From JBBWZH01 sp035544115 (GTDB lineage Bacteria; Actinomycetota; Actinomycetes; Mycobacteriales; CADCTP01), in contig OY970235.1 in the NCBI GenBank assembly GCA_963714145.1, positions 7,998,001-8,062,000 of the forward strand: a stretch of 64,000 nt of DNA, read 5' to 3'. The translations under genes and the position numbers were made by a program. Position 1 is the first letter of the stretch. Each line of letters begins with the position of its first letter. The notes beneath the pieces were generated by a model. It worked only from the letters and a program-made list of their open reading frames with translations. It did not search any database and was not told the origin of the DNA. Shown one piece after another: positions 1 to 8,538 of this stretch.

Positions 1-1
1 C

Positions 2-166
2 CTGCGGCACCGGCTCCGGGCCGCCGCCCGCGCCCGCCGGCCAGCCCTGGCCGGCTGGGCCAGCACCGCCGAGCGCGTGTCGAACGTCCTGGCCGCGGTG
101 GCCGCGGACCAGCCCGCCGCCGCGCCCCGCAGAGCGCGGAGCGCAGCGAACCGGAGGGACAAATGA
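2..166 (+). CDS. C-terminal tail of a probable family 4 glycosyltransferase (partial)
   Basis: Only the last 54 codons are in the window; the start lies upstream. The tail reads LAGWASTAERVSNVLAAV near residues 16-33 of the visible part, a W-x-x-TA-x-R pattern often seen at the end of GT4 (GT-B fold) glycosyltransferases, followed by a basic Ala/Arg-rich end. That is suggestive, not proof. Its TGA overlaps the ATG of the next gene (ATGA, 4 bp), so translation is probably coupled and both belong to one operon. The family assignment is inference; the reading frame and the overlap are seen directly. Confidence 0.5.
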   Translation: MRHRLRAAARARRPALAGWASTAERVSNVLAAVAADQPAAAPRRARSAANRRDK

Positions 167-990
167 GCGGAGTGCGGCTGGGGGATCCGGTGGACTTCGC
201 GGAGTGGCTCGCGCTGCGGGAGCCCGCCGACGCGGCCGCCCGCGCGCCGGACCTGGTCGAGCGGGTCCGCCGGCAGCTGGCCGGCCGGCCGCGGTTGATC
301 ATCCACGACCTGGGCAGCGGCACCGGGTCGATGGGCCGCTGGCTGGCTCCGCGGTTGCCCGGCCCGCAGCACTGGATCATGTACGACCGGGACGCCGACC
401 TGCTGGACCGGGCCGCGGCGAACATGGTCACCAGCGCTGCGGACGGCGCTCCGGTCACCGTCGAGACCCGGCGCCGCGACATCACCCGGCTGCCGCCGGG
501 CGAGCTCGCCGAGGCTGATCTGATCACCGCGTCCGCGCTGCTGGACATGTTCACCGCGGCCGAGATCGAGCGCGTCGTCGCAGCGTGCGCCGGGCGCCCC
601 ACGTTCCTGACGCTCTCGGTGATCGGCCAGGTGCGGCTCACCCCGGCCGACCCGCTCGACGCGGAGGTCGCCGCGGCGTTCAACGCCCACCAGCGCCGGA
701 CCACCGGCGACCGCAGCCTGCTCGGGCCGGACGCGGTCGACGCGGCCATCGAGGCGTTCGGCCGGCGCGGCGTCGGCACGCTGGTCCGGCCCAGCCCGTG
801 GCGGCTGGGCGCGGATGCGGCCGGGCTGACCGCCGAGTGGCTGCGCGGCTGGCTGGGCGCGGCCTGCGAGCAGCGGCCGGAGTTGGCCGGCCCGGCGGCG
901 GCGTACGCCGACCGGCGGCTGGCGGAGGCCGCGGCGGGCCGGCTCGGCGTGCTCGTCGGGCACAAGGACCTGCTCGCGGGGTGTGAATGA
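163..990 (+). CDS. Class I SAM-dependent methyltransferase
   Basis: A 275-residue cytoplasmic protein. The S-adenosylmethionine-binding motif I is plain at residues 48-55 (HDLGSGTGS), followed by an acidic position after the second strand (YDRDADLL, about residues 75-82) and a motif II-like LITASALLDMF near 118-128. These fit the Rossmann-fold class I methyltransferases; the methyl acceptor cannot be read from the sequence. It starts 4 bp inside the upstream glycosyltransferase-like gene and is followed after about 57 bp by a membrane flippase-like gene and then GTP cyclohydrolase II. The context suggests tailoring of a small molecule or glycoconjugate rather than RNA or protein methylation, but that is inference. 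Confidence 0.85.
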   Translation: MSGVRLGDPVDFAEWLALREPADAAARAPDLVERVRRQLAGRPRLIIHDLGSGTGSMGRWLAPRLPGPQHWIMYDRDADLLDRAAANMVTSAADGAPVTVETRRRDITRLPPGELAEADLITASALLDMFTAAEIERVVAACAGRPTFLTLSVIGQVRLTPADPLDAEVAAAFNAHQRRTTGDRSLLGPDAVDAAIEAFGRRGVGTLVRPSPWRLGADAAGLTAEWLRGWLGAACEQRPELAGPAAAYADRRLAEAAAGRLGVLVGHKDLLAGCE

Positions 991-1047
991 ACCGGTCAGC
1001 CGGCTGGGCCGTGTCTCTCCCGCAGTAGTACTTCTAGGGAGGGCTCG

Positions 1048-2226
1048 TTGCACAGCGCATCGACACTGGCACCGCGGGTGATGAAGACGGCCGAGTCGGC
1101 TGCCCCCGCGGCACCGCCGCGCCGGGTTCAACCCCGCCCGGCACCCGCCCGCCCGACCCAGGCTCCCGCCTCGGTCCAGGCCCCGGCTCCGGTCCAGGCT
1201 CCGGCCTCGATCCCGGCTCCGGTCGGGTCCGGGCCGGCGCCAGTCGAGCCGGCCGTGCGCGGGGCTGTGGCCAGGGCGGTCAAGGCCTGGCTACGGCCGG
1301 TCGCCGGGCTGGGCATCCTGACCATCCTGCTGTGGCGGGTCGGCACCGGCCCGTTCGTCGACGGGCTGCGCCTGATCAACGGCTGGGCGGTCGTGGCGGC
1401 GGTCGGCATCGGCGCGCTGACCACGGTGTGCAGTGCCTGGCGGTGGAGCCTGGTCGCCGGTGGCCTCGGGCTGCGGCTGCCGCTGTCGACCGCCGTGGCC
1501 GACTACTACCGATCGGTATTCCTGAATTCGACGCTGCCCGGTGGCGTGCTCGGCGACGTGCACCGCGCGGTCAGCCACGGTCGGGACGCCGGCGATGTCC
1601 GTCGCGGCATCCGCGCGGTGGTCTGGGAGCGGACCGCCGGCCAGTTCGTCCAGCTGATCATGGCGATGATCGTGCTGTCGGTGTTTCCCTCGCCGGTACA
1701 GCGGTATATGCCTGCGGTGATTATCGTCGTGGTGGCCGTTGGGCTGGGGGTGGCGGTGCTGACCCGGGCGCTGCCGGGCGCCGGGCTGTCCCGCTGGGCC
1801 CGGGCGCGCTGGGCGCAGCCGCTGCGCACCGCGAAGGCCGACATCCGGTACGGGCTGCTCGCCCGCGGCAACTGGCACCGCATCCTGCTCGCCTCCGCCG
1901 TGGCGGTGGCCGGCCATCTTGCGACGTTCCTGGTCGCGGCCAGGGTCGTCGGCTCGGTCGCGGCCCTGTCCAGCCTGATCCCGCTGACCCTGCTGGCGCT
2001 GCTGGCGATGGGCGTGCCGGCGAACGTGGGTGGGTTCGGGCCGCGCGAGGGCGTGGCCGCCTGGGCGTTCGGGGCCGCCGGGCTGACCGCCGCGCAGGGC
2101 GTCACCACCGCGGTGGTGTACGGGGCGCTGGTGCTCGTCGCGAGCCTGCCCGGTGCGGCCGTCCTGGTCGCGCGGCGGCTGCGGGTGCCGGCCGCCGTCT
2201 CGCCGGAAGGTGCCATCGTTGGCTGA
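1048..2226 (+). CDS. Lysylphosphatidylglycerol synthase transmembrane-domain (UPF0104/YbhN-type) membrane protein
   Basis: A 392-residue integral membrane protein. The first ~75 residues are a cytoplasmic Pro/Ala/Gln-rich stretch with short repeats (PAPVQAPAS type). After that come about eight hydrophobic segments between residues 85 and 375. Residues near FLNSTLPGGVLGDVHRA and the later GVPANVGGFGPREG loop match the flippase-like membrane domain found in MprF/AglD2/YbhN proteins; the MprF catalytic domain is absent, so a transporter or flippase role is more likely than lipid lysinylation. The start is TTG, chosen because AGGGAGGG sits 5 bases upstream; an ATG at 1081 is the alternative. Its stop overlaps the TTG start of the next gene by 8 bp. 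Confidence 0.8.
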   Translation: MHSASTLAPRVMKTAESAAPAAPPRRVQPRPAPARPTQAPASVQAPAPVQAPASIPAPVGSGPAPVEPAVRGAVARAVKAWLRPVAGLGILTILLWRVGTGPFVDGLRLINGWAVVAAVGIGALTTVCSAWRWSLVAGGLGLRLPLSTAVADYYRSVFLNSTLPGGVLGDVHRAVSHGRDAGDVRRGIRAVVWERTAGQFVQLIMAMIVLSVFPSPVQRYMPAVIIVVVAVGLGVAVLTRALPGAGLSRWARARWAQPLRTAKADIRYGLLARGNWHRILLASAVAVAGHLATFLVAARVVGSVAALSSLIPLTLLALLAMGVPANVGGFGPREGVAAWAFGAAGLTAAQGVTTAVVYGALVLVASLPGAAVLVARRLRVPAAVSPEGAIVG

Positions 2227-2869
2227 GCTGCCGACCGCGACGGTCCGCACCCAGGTGACGGTGCCGCTGCGATTACCAGATGGGTACACCACCACCGCGA
2301 ACGTGTTCACCTTCCACGGGCTGGTAGACGGCCAGGAACACGTCGCGCTCGGCCTCGGCGACTGGACCGGAGCGCTCGACCGGCACGCTGCCGGTGGTCC
2401 CGCACCGCTGGTCCGCCCGCACAGCGAGTGCCTGACCGGGGACGTGTTCGGCAGCCAGCGCTGCGACTGCGGCCCGCAACTGCACGAGGCGGTCAAGCGC
2501 ATCGCCGCGACCGGTGGCTTCCTGCTGTACCTGCGGCAGGAGGGCCGCGGCATCGGTCTGTACGCCAAGCTCGACGCGTACGCGCTGCAGGACGCCGGCC
2601 TGGACACCTACGAGGCGAACCTCGCCCTCGGGCACGGCGAGGACGAGCGCGACTACACTGCCGCCGCCCAGATGCTGACCGCGCTGGGCGTCGAGCGGGT
2701 GGCTCTGCTGAGTAACAACCCGGACAAGGCCGACCAGCTCAACCGGCTCGGCGTACCGGTGGTGGAACGGGTGCCGACCGGTGTGTTCCTCGGCCCGGCC
2801 AATGCCGCCTATCTGGCGGCGAAGGCCAGCCGCGCCGCCCGCACGGCAGACCTTCCGTTCGTCAGCTGA
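2219..2869 (+). CDS. ribA: GTP cyclohydrolase II
   Basis: A 216-residue enzyme that hydrolyses GTP to a pyrimidine or formamidopyrimidine product, the first step of riboflavin synthesis and of some pterin-like pathways. The zinc-binding block SECLTGDVFGSQRCDCG carries the three expected cysteines, and the active-site block LLYLRQEGRGIGL keeps the Tyr that corresponds to the catalytic Tyr of E. coli RibA. Streptomyces has paralogues altered at an active-site tyrosine that stop at the formamide intermediate; this one looks canonical there. The TTG at 2219 is chosen as start because GGAAGG lies 8 bases upstream and the upstream gene ends at 2226. No other rib gene is adjacent, which points to a specialised pathway. 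Confidence 0.9.
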   Translation: MAELPTATVRTQVTVPLRLPDGYTTTANVFTFHGLVDGQEHVALGLGDWTGALDRHAAGGPAPLVRPHSECLTGDVFGSQRCDCGPQLHEAVKRIAATGGFLLYLRQEGRGIGLYAKLDAYALQDAGLDTYEANLALGHGEDERDYTAAAQMLTALGVERVALLSNNPDKADQLNRLGVPVVERVPTGVFLGPANAAYLAAKASRAARTADLPFVS

Positions 2870-2901
2870 TCCACCCCACTTCCCGCAGAAAGGCCGTCGG
2901 G

Positions 2902-4968
2902 TTGTCTATCTTCACGCGCTCGGGCCGGACGCCGACCCAGGATCGGCCGACCGCCGAGGGCGACCCGGCCGGCGACACCGCACCTGCTGGGGTCGACGCC
3001 ACCGGTGCCGATACTGCCGACGGCGACGTCACGTCCGCTGCTGTCGCGGGTGACCGTCGCGACGACATCGATGACGGGTCCGAGCCGGCGCCCGCCGAGG
3101 CCGTCCCCGCCAGTGCCGCTGCCGCCCCGGACACCGTGGCTGCCCCGGAGGTCGCGGCTGTCCCGGACACCGCTGCCGCCCCGGACGTCGTGGCTGCCTC
3201 GGACGCCGGGACAGCCTCGGACACCGTTGCCGCCCCGGACACCGTGGCAGCTCCGGACGCTGAGGCCGGCGGCGAGGGTGAGGCCGGCGGCGACGCTGCT
3301 GCTGGCCTGGACACCGCGGCCGTCCCGGACGCCGTCCCGGCTGCCGAACGGCCCAGCCGGCGGCGGCTGATCATGGCCCGGGTCCGGACCACGCTGGCCG
3401 CCGTGCTCGTACTCGGCGCTCTGCTCCTGCCGGACGACTACGGCCACCTCACGCCGCGGGTGTTCCTGCGGATCCCGGCGGAGGCGCTGCTGGGGGTCGT
3501 CGCCGTGCTCCTGCTGCCCCGGAAGCTGCGGCGGATCGCGGCCGGGATCGGTGGCGCCGGCCTGGGCGCGCTGACCGTGCTGAAGATCGTGGACATCGGC
3601 TTCTACGCGACCCTGGACCGGCAGTTCGACCTGGTGCTCGACTGGCCGCTGCTGGGTAGCGCGGCCGGGGTGGTCCGGGATTCGACCGGCCAGGTCGGCG
3701 CGGTCGGCGCGGTGATCGGCGCGGTGCTGCTGGTCGTCGCGGTGCTGTTCTTCATGACCCGCTCGGCGCTGCGGCTGGCCGACACCGTGTCCCGGCACCG
3801 GCGCAACTCGATCCGCGGTGGCGCGGTGGCCGCAGTCGCCTGGGTGATGTGCACCGCGCTCGGCGCCCAGCTCGTCCCGGGGCTGCCGATCGCCGCCCGC
3901 AGCGACGCCGCCCTCATCTACCACCGTTCGGCCCAGGTCCGCGAGGGACTGCACGACGCGCGGGAGTTCGCCGCCCAGGCCTCGGTCGACCCGTTCGGGG
4001 ACACCCCGGCCAGCCAGCTACTGACCGGGCTGCGTGGCAAGGATGTCCTGTTCAGCTTCATCGAGAGCTACGGCCGCAGCGCGGTCGAGGACCCGCAGTT
4101 CGCCACCCAGGTGGACGCGATACTCGCCGCCGGGACCAGCAAGCTGAACGCGGCCGGCTTTGCCTCCCGCAGCGGCTGGCTCACCTCGTCCACCGCCGGC
4201 GGCGGCAGTTGGCTGGCCCACTCGACGCTCTTCTCCGGCCTCTGGGTCAACAACCAGAAGCGCTACCGGACGCTGACCTCGGGCGAACGCCGCACCATCC
4301 CGAGCGCCTTCAACAACGCCGGCTGGCGGACGGTCAGCCTGGAACCGGCCATCGTCAGGGCCTGGCCGGAAGTGAACTTCTACCATTACGACAAGGGCTA
4401 CGCGAACCGGGATCTCGGCTACCGTGGCCCGCGTTTCAGCTATTCGCCGATGCCCGACCAGTACACCCTGTCGACTTTCCAGCGGACCGAGCGCGAGCCC
4501 GGTCATGCCCCGCTGTTCGGCGAGGTCACCCTCACCTCCAGCCACAATCCGTGGACGCCGATCCCGAAGATGGTCGACTGGGACGACGTCGGCGACGGCG
4601 GGATCTTCGAAGACCCGGCGAACCAGCAGGGCGGCGCGGTGAGCGACGTCTGGCCGAACCCGGCGAAGGTCCGCGTCGCCTACCGGCAGTCCATCGAGTA
4701 CTCGCTCACCGCGCTCATCTCGTACATTCAGAAATACGGTGACAAGAACCTGGTCATCGTGTTCCTGGGTGACCACCAGGCCGCGCCCATCGTCGTCGGC
4801 GCGGGCGCCAGCCGGGATGTTCCGATCACGGTCGTGGCCAAGGATCCGGCCATCCTGGACCGGATCTCCAGTTGGGGCTGGACCCCCGGCCTGCAGCCGA
4901 GCAAGCAGGCCCCGGTCTGGCGCATGGACGCCTTCCGCAACCGCTTCCTGACCGCGTTCGCGCAGTAG
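2902..4968 (+). CDS. Membrane-anchored sulfatase / LTA-synthase-like phosphotransferase
   Basis: A 688-residue protein. Residues 1-150 are an acidic Ala/Pro/Asp-rich linker with short repeats (PDTVAAPD, PDTAAAPDV type). Four to five hydrophobic segments follow between about 155 and 310. The rest is an extracellular alkaline-phosphatase-superfamily domain: a first core block VLFSFIESYGRS near 375, a SSTAGGGSW segment near 430 in the place of the usual nucleophile region, and the C-terminal metal-binding VFLGDHQAAP near 620. The family transfers phosphoglycerol groups or cleaves sulfate or phosphate esters outside the membrane. Start TTG, with AGAAAGG upstream. It closes the operon with ribA, flippase-like and methyltransferase genes. 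The substrate is unknown. Confidence 0.8.
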   Translation: MSIFTRSGRTPTQDRPTAEGDPAGDTAPAGVDATGADTADGDVTSAAVAGDRRDDIDDGSEPAPAEAVPASAAAAPDTVAAPEVAAVPDTAAAPDVVAASDAGTASDTVAAPDTVAAPDAEAGGEGEAGGDAAAGLDTAAVPDAVPAAERPSRRRLIMARVRTTLAAVLVLGALLLPDDYGHLTPRVFLRIPAEALLGVVAVLLLPRKLRRIAAGIGGAGLGALTVLKIVDIGFYATLDRQFDLVLDWPLLGSAAGVVRDSTGQVGAVGAVIGAVLLVVAVLFFMTRSALRLADTVSRHRRNSIRGGAVAAVAWVMCTALGAQLVPGLPIAARSDAALIYHRSAQVREGLHDAREFAAQASVDPFGDTPASQLLTGLRGKDVLFSFIESYGRSAVEDPQFATQVDAILAAGTSKLNAAGFASRSGWLTSSTAGGGSWLAHSTLFSGLWVNNQKRYRTLTSGERRTIPSAFNNAGWRTVSLEPAIVRAWPEVNFYHYDKGYANRDLGYRGPRFSYSPMPDQYTLSTFQRTEREPGHAPLFGEVTLTSSHNPWTPIPKMVDWDDVGDGGIFEDPANQQGGAVSDVWPNPAKVRVAYRQSIEYSLTALISYIQKYGDKNLVIVFLGDHQAAPIVVGAGASRDVPITVVAKDPAILDRISSWGWTPGLQPSKQAPVWRMDAFRNRFLTAFAQ

Positions 4969-5033
4969 CCGCCGCCCGGCGCGGGGCGATCCCGGGTGAC
5001 CGCCCGGATCACCCCGGGCCGCGTGGCGCCGCC

Positions 5034-5498
5034 CTACCGCTCCGCGGCCGGGCCCTGTTCCTGGGACACGCCGTAGGCGAGCTTGCCGGTCTCCGGGGAC
5101 ACGTCGGTGTTGGAGATGTCCACGGCGATGCGCCAGATCCCGTCCGGCTCACGCCGCCAGAGGGCGAGGTACCGCGACGTGATCCGGGCCGTCTCCGCGC
5201 CGGACGGGATCTCCAGCAGCACCCGGCCCTGCAGGTAGCCCATGTCTCCGGAGCTCTGCACCACGTCGTGGTGGATCGAGCGCTTCAGCCCGATCGCCCG
5301 GGCCCCGGTGCAGGCCTGCTTCCAGAACTGGGCGATCGCCGGCCGACCCTCCACCACGTCCATGCCCTGCCCAATCAACCGCGCGTTCTCGCCGTACACC
5401 GAGGCCAGCGCCTCGTGGTCGCCCGCGTAGAAAACCCGCTCGTACTCCCGGGCAAACTCATTCGCCGAATCCTCGTCAAAGCTGGTGAATGCCAACAT
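5034..5498 (-). CDS. SnoaL-like / DUF4440 NTF2-fold protein
   Basis: A 154-residue soluble protein with the cone-shaped NTF2 fold pattern: an N-terminal helix (SANEFAREYERVFYAGD), then LASVYGENARLIGQG and GRPAIAQFWKQ, then beta strands ending RYLALWRREPDGIWRIAVDI. This is typical of SgcJ/EcaC and DUF4440 proteins, which act as small isomerases, hydrolases or ligand carriers. Nothing identifies the substrate. The ATG start has GGAAGGA about 8 bases upstream. It converges on the sulfatase gene, with a GC-rich partial inverted repeat in the 65 bp between them that may terminate both. Confidence 0.75.
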   Translation of the reverse strand: MLAFTSFDEDSANEFAREYERVFYAGDHEALASVYGENARLIGQGMDVVEGRPAIAQFWKQACTGARAIGLKRSIHHDVVQSSGDMGYLQGRVLLEIPSGAETARITSRYLALWRREPDGIWRIAVDISNTDVSPETGKLAYGVSQEQGPAAER

Positions 5499-5602
5499 CG
5501 CGCGTCCTTCCGCAGGCCAACCGGGGATGAGACGTCCAGGCCCAAACTACGTGAGCGCGCAGTGGATTCGATACCGAAGTCGGCGCCGATCGGGCGCTGC
5601 GG

Positions 5603-6985
5603 TCACCCGGGCTCCGGGTCAGCACCGGTGTAGCTGGCCGGGTCGAGAGCGGCTTGCACGGTTACCGCTTCCGCCGCCCAGAGAAACGCCTCGATAGTGG
5701 CCGGGGAGGCGTGCTGCGTGTCGACGGCGACCTGTATTTCGACGGTGTCCGGGACGTCGTTGATCCGTAGCGAGAACGGTTCGCTGACCGGGTCCACCGG
5801 CACCTGGCACCAGTCCAGCCGGCTGGCCGCCAGCGCGGCCCGGATGCGGTCGGGGGTGGGGGCCGGCCCGCTGACCAGCCGGCTGGCCGGGTCCCTGCGG
5901 TCGTTCACATAGCAGGAGATGTCGAGGTTCTCGCCGCGCTCCCGGCCGAGCCGGGCGACCAGCGCGTCCCGCTGGCTGGGGTCGTAGTAGGCGTTCTTGT
6001 AGGCGCTCAGCGAGGCCTGCCAGGCCCGGGCGACCACCTCGTCGAAGGTGCCGGCGGCGACGTCGATCACGCAGAGGCCGGGCATGCTGACCGCGCTGGC
6101 CGAGTCGGCGAGGCTGGGCCGGAACCGGTTGCTGACGATGAGCTGGGCCACGCTCGGGTTGATGCCGGTGGCCCGGGCCAGCCCGACCGCGAGGGCGGCC
6201 AGCAGTACCGGCGTGGTGTCCACGCCGGCGCGCGCGGCGATGACGCGGGCGGCCAGGTCCATGGCCGGGGAACGGTACTCGGCCTCCTGGAAGCGCGGCC
6301 GGTCGTGGCCGGTCGGGATGGGGAACCGGCGGGCCGGGATGTCACGCAGCAGCCGCTCCCAGTGCCCGAGGCTGGTCGTGCTGCGCCGTTGCCCGGCCGG
6401 GCCGGCCTCCCACCGCGCCTGCTCCAGCGGCGGCAGGCCGCGGACCGGGCCGGTCGGCCGGCCGGTGCTCGAGTCCAGATTGGACAGATCGGCGATCAGC
6501 GCGGCCACCCCGCCGCCGTCGAGGGCCAGATGGCAGTAGGTGGCCACCACGTGGGTGAGGGCGGCGCGGTGCCGGATCACGGCCATCCGCACCGGCCACT
6601 CGTTCGCATAGTCGAACTCCTTCGCGTGGAAGCGGTTCCACACGGACTGGGCGACCGCCACCGGATCGGCATCGCCGGCATCCACGATCTCCAGCGTGGC
6701 CACGCCCGAGGCCGCCACCGCCTGCCGGACCCGCCCGTCGGCGTCGAACCGCAATCGGGTCCGCAGCGACTGGTGCCGGCTCATGATGAAGCTCAGCACC
6801 CCTGCCGCCGCGTCCGGCGACATCCCCGCCGGCAGCGGGCTGACCCCGCCCACCGCCAGCGACGACCCCAGCCGCTGGATCATCCCCCACATCTCCCGCT
6901 GCCCCCAGCTCAGCTCACCGACGCCGGAACCCTCGCCCTCGAACGGCACCAGCACCCGATCCGCAACGCCCGCCACCGCGGTCAT
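5603..6985 (-). CDS. Stand-alone condensation-domain-like acyltransferase
   Basis: A 460-residue protein resembling nonribosomal peptide synthetase condensation domains and related CoA-dependent acyltransferases. It opens with ELSWGQREMW (the usual C-domain start), has MSRHQSLRTRL, and at about 180 has YCHLALDGGG, a degenerate form of HHxxxDG in which the first His is Cys but the second His and the Asp-Gly remain. The DFGWG-type motif near the C-terminus is not obvious. No adenylation or carrier domain is encoded nearby, so it may use acyl-CoA or a carrier from elsewhere. The ATG at 6985 is preferred over an upstream in-frame start because of AGGGGGTGG just before it; the upstream extension is low-complexity basic sequence. 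Confidence 0.75.
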   Translation of the reverse strand: MTAVAGVADRVLVPFEGEGSGVGELSWGQREMWGMIQRLGSSLAVGGVSPLPAGMSPDAAAGVLSFIMSRHQSLRTRLRFDADGRVRQAVAASGVATLEIVDAGDADPVAVAQSVWNRFHAKEFDYANEWPVRMAVIRHRAALTHVVATYCHLALDGGGVAALIADLSNLDSSTGRPTGPVRGLPPLEQARWEAGPAGQRRSTTSLGHWERLLRDIPARRFPIPTGHDRPRFQEAEYRSPAMDLAARVIAARAGVDTTPVLLAALAVGLARATGINPSVAQLIVSNRFRPSLADSASAVSMPGLCVIDVAAGTFDEVVARAWQASLSAYKNAYYDPSQRDALVARLGRERGENLDISCYVNDRRDPASRLVSGPAPTPDRIRAALAASRLDWCQVPVDPVSEPFSLRINDVPDTVEIQVAVDTQHASPATIEAFLWAAEAVTVQAALDPASYTGADPEPG

Positions 6986-7162
6986 GGGCCACCCCCTGAG
7001 AATCGGACAACAGTAGGGCATCCAGCACGGACCAGGTGTGTTCGGGAGCTCGGGCCGGCTCCGCTGCACGACCAGGGGGTGGCCGGTGCCCGCGCGGCTG
7101 GTCAGCTGGCGGCGGCGGCGGCGGACCGGCGGCACCGGCGCGGCCGGCGGCCGGGAGCGGGC

Positions 7163-7168
7163 TAGGGT
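7163..7168 (+). promoter_or_regulatory. -10 element of a likely leaderless transcript (PurM-like gene)
   Basis: TAGGGT ends 7 bases before the GTG at 7176, the spacing typical of leaderless actinobacterial mRNAs, and there is no good Shine-Dalgarno site. This supports the GTG start over the upstream in-frame ATG. No convincing -35 box was seen. Confidence 0.5.
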
Positions 7169-7175
7169 CGGCGGC

Positions 7176-8270
7176 GTGGACACCTACGCCAGCAGCGGCG
7201 TCGACTACGAAGTGCTGGACCGGACCAAGCGCGCCGCCGGTGCCGCCGCCGCCGCCAGCGCGCACCTGCTCACCGCCCATGGTGGGCGGGAGTTCCCGGC
7301 GTCCCGTGGTCAGTCCGCGTACGTCTTCGAGGTCGGCGGTCAGACGCTGGCGTTCGTGCTGGAATGCCTCGGCACCAAATCGCTGATCGCGCTGGAGTAC
7401 GCCGCCCAGACCGGGGTCAACCGGTGGGCCGACGTGGCCAGGGACACCGTCGCCGCGGTCGTGAACGACCTGGCCAGCGTCGGTGCGCTGCCGCTGGTGG
7501 TGAACGCCTACTTCGCCACCGGCTCGGACGACTGGTTCGCCCTGCCCGGCGCCATGGACGAACTCGTCCGCGGCTGGACCGAGGCCTGCGCCGAATCCGG
7601 CGCCACCTGGGGCGGCGGGGAAACCCCGACGCTGCGCGGCCTGGTCACCGCCGGCGCGATCGAACTGGCCGGCAGCAGCGTCGGCGCCGTCCCCGCCGGC
7701 CGTGCCCCGCTGCTCGGCGACGACCTGCGGGCCGGCGACGAGATCGTGCTGATCGGCAGCAACGGCCTGCACGCCAACGGCGCCAGCCTGGCCCGCACCG
7801 TCGCCGCCGCGTCCCCGGACGGCTGGGCCACCCTGCTGCCCAGCGGCCGGCGGCTGGGCGACGCGGTGCTCGACCCCACCGTCAACTACGTCCCGCTGGT
7901 CCGCACCCTGCTCGCCGCCGACCTGCCGGTCAGCTACCTGGCCCACATCACCGGCCACGGCTGGCGCAAGATCATGCGCGCCGAGCAGGACCTGCACTAC
8001 GTCATCGACGCCCTGCCCCCCGTCCCCGAGGTGCTGACCGAGCTGGCCGACCGCGCCCCCCTCGCCCCGGACGAGGCCTACGGCACCTTCAACATGGGCG
8101 CCGGCTTCGCCGTCTTCTGCCGTCCCGGCAGCACCGCCGCGGTCCTCGACACCGCCCAGCGCACCGGCTACCAGGCCCACCCCGCCGGCACCGTCCAGCC
8201 CGGCCAGCGCGCCGTCACCATCGCCCCGCTGGGCGTCACCTACCCTGGACACAGCCTCCTGCTGCGCTGA
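7176..8270 (+). CDS. PurM-like protein (AIR synthase-related)
   Basis: A 364-residue cytoplasmic protein collinear with phosphoribosylformylglycinamidine cyclo-ligase. It shows YASSGVDYEVLDRTKR at the start, GTKSLIALEY in place of DGVGTK, NDLASVGALPL, GGGETPTLRG (the GGETAEMPG loop), SNGLHANGASLAR, HITGHGW and TFNMGAGFAVFC. The fold is clear; the changes (ECLGTK for DGVGTK, missing glutamates in the GGET loop) could mean altered substrate use. It has no pur neighbours. Divergent from the condensation-domain gene and followed by tRNA-Lys. It may be the cell's AIR synthase or a paralogue; only the rest of the genome can tell. Confidence 0.8.
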   Translation: MDTYASSGVDYEVLDRTKRAAGAAAAASAHLLTAHGGREFPASRGQSAYVFEVGGQTLAFVLECLGTKSLIALEYAAQTGVNRWADVARDTVAAVVNDLASVGALPLVVNAYFATGSDDWFALPGAMDELVRGWTEACAESGATWGGGETPTLRGLVTAGAIELAGSSVGAVPAGRAPLLGDDLRAGDEIVLIGSNGLHANGASLARTVAAASPDGWATLLPSGRRLGDAVLDPTVNYVPLVRTLLAADLPVSYLAHITGHGWRKIMRAEQDLHYVIDALPPVPEVLTELADRAPLAPDEAYGTFNMGAGFAVFCRPGSTAAVLDTAQRTGYQAHPAGTVQPGQRAVTIAPLGVTYPGHSLLLR

Positions 8271-8356
8271 TCCAACCCCGCAATCCCCGCAGAACGCGCC
8301 AACCCGGCCCGGTGCCAGCTACCCTGCGTGCGGGCACCCGCCCACCACACCCTCAC

Positions 8357-8429
8357 GGGGCGTTAGCTCAACTGGCAGAGCAGCGGACTTTTAATCCGCG
8401 GGTTCTGGGTTCGACCCCCAGGCGCCCCA
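8357..8429 (+). tRNA. tRNA-Lys (anticodon TTT)
   Basis: A full cloverleaf of 73 nt. The acceptor stem GGGGCGT pairs with GCGCCCC and is followed by discriminator A. The anticodon stem GCGGA/TCCGC holds loop CTTTTAA (anticodon TTT), and the T-arm CTGGG/CCCAG holds TTCGACC. CCA is not encoded. A GC hairpin lies 18 bases downstream. Confidence 0.97.
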
Positions 8430-8446
8430 CGAGCCGGGCCACGACC

Positions 8447-8472
8447 GTGCCGGCGATCAGCAGCGCCGGCAC
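8447..8472 (+). terminator. Hairpin terminator after tRNA-Lys
   Basis: A perfect 9 bp stem (GTGCCGGCG / CGCCGGCAC) with an 8-nt loop and no T-tract, as usual for actinobacteria. It sits between the plus-strand tRNA and the end of the minus-strand esterase gene, so it could serve both strands. Confidence 0.55.
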
Positions 8473-8538
8473 CGCCAGCCCGGGAACTCGGCATCCTCCG
8501 GGGCGTCCAGGCTTTTTGACACGGCCAGCGTCCGGCCC

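Noticed and set aside
2153..2218. A longer GTP cyclohydrolase II starting at the ATG-type codon at 2153
   Set aside because: The extra residues are basic and unlike the family, and the TTG at 2219 has a properly spaced ribosome-binding site.
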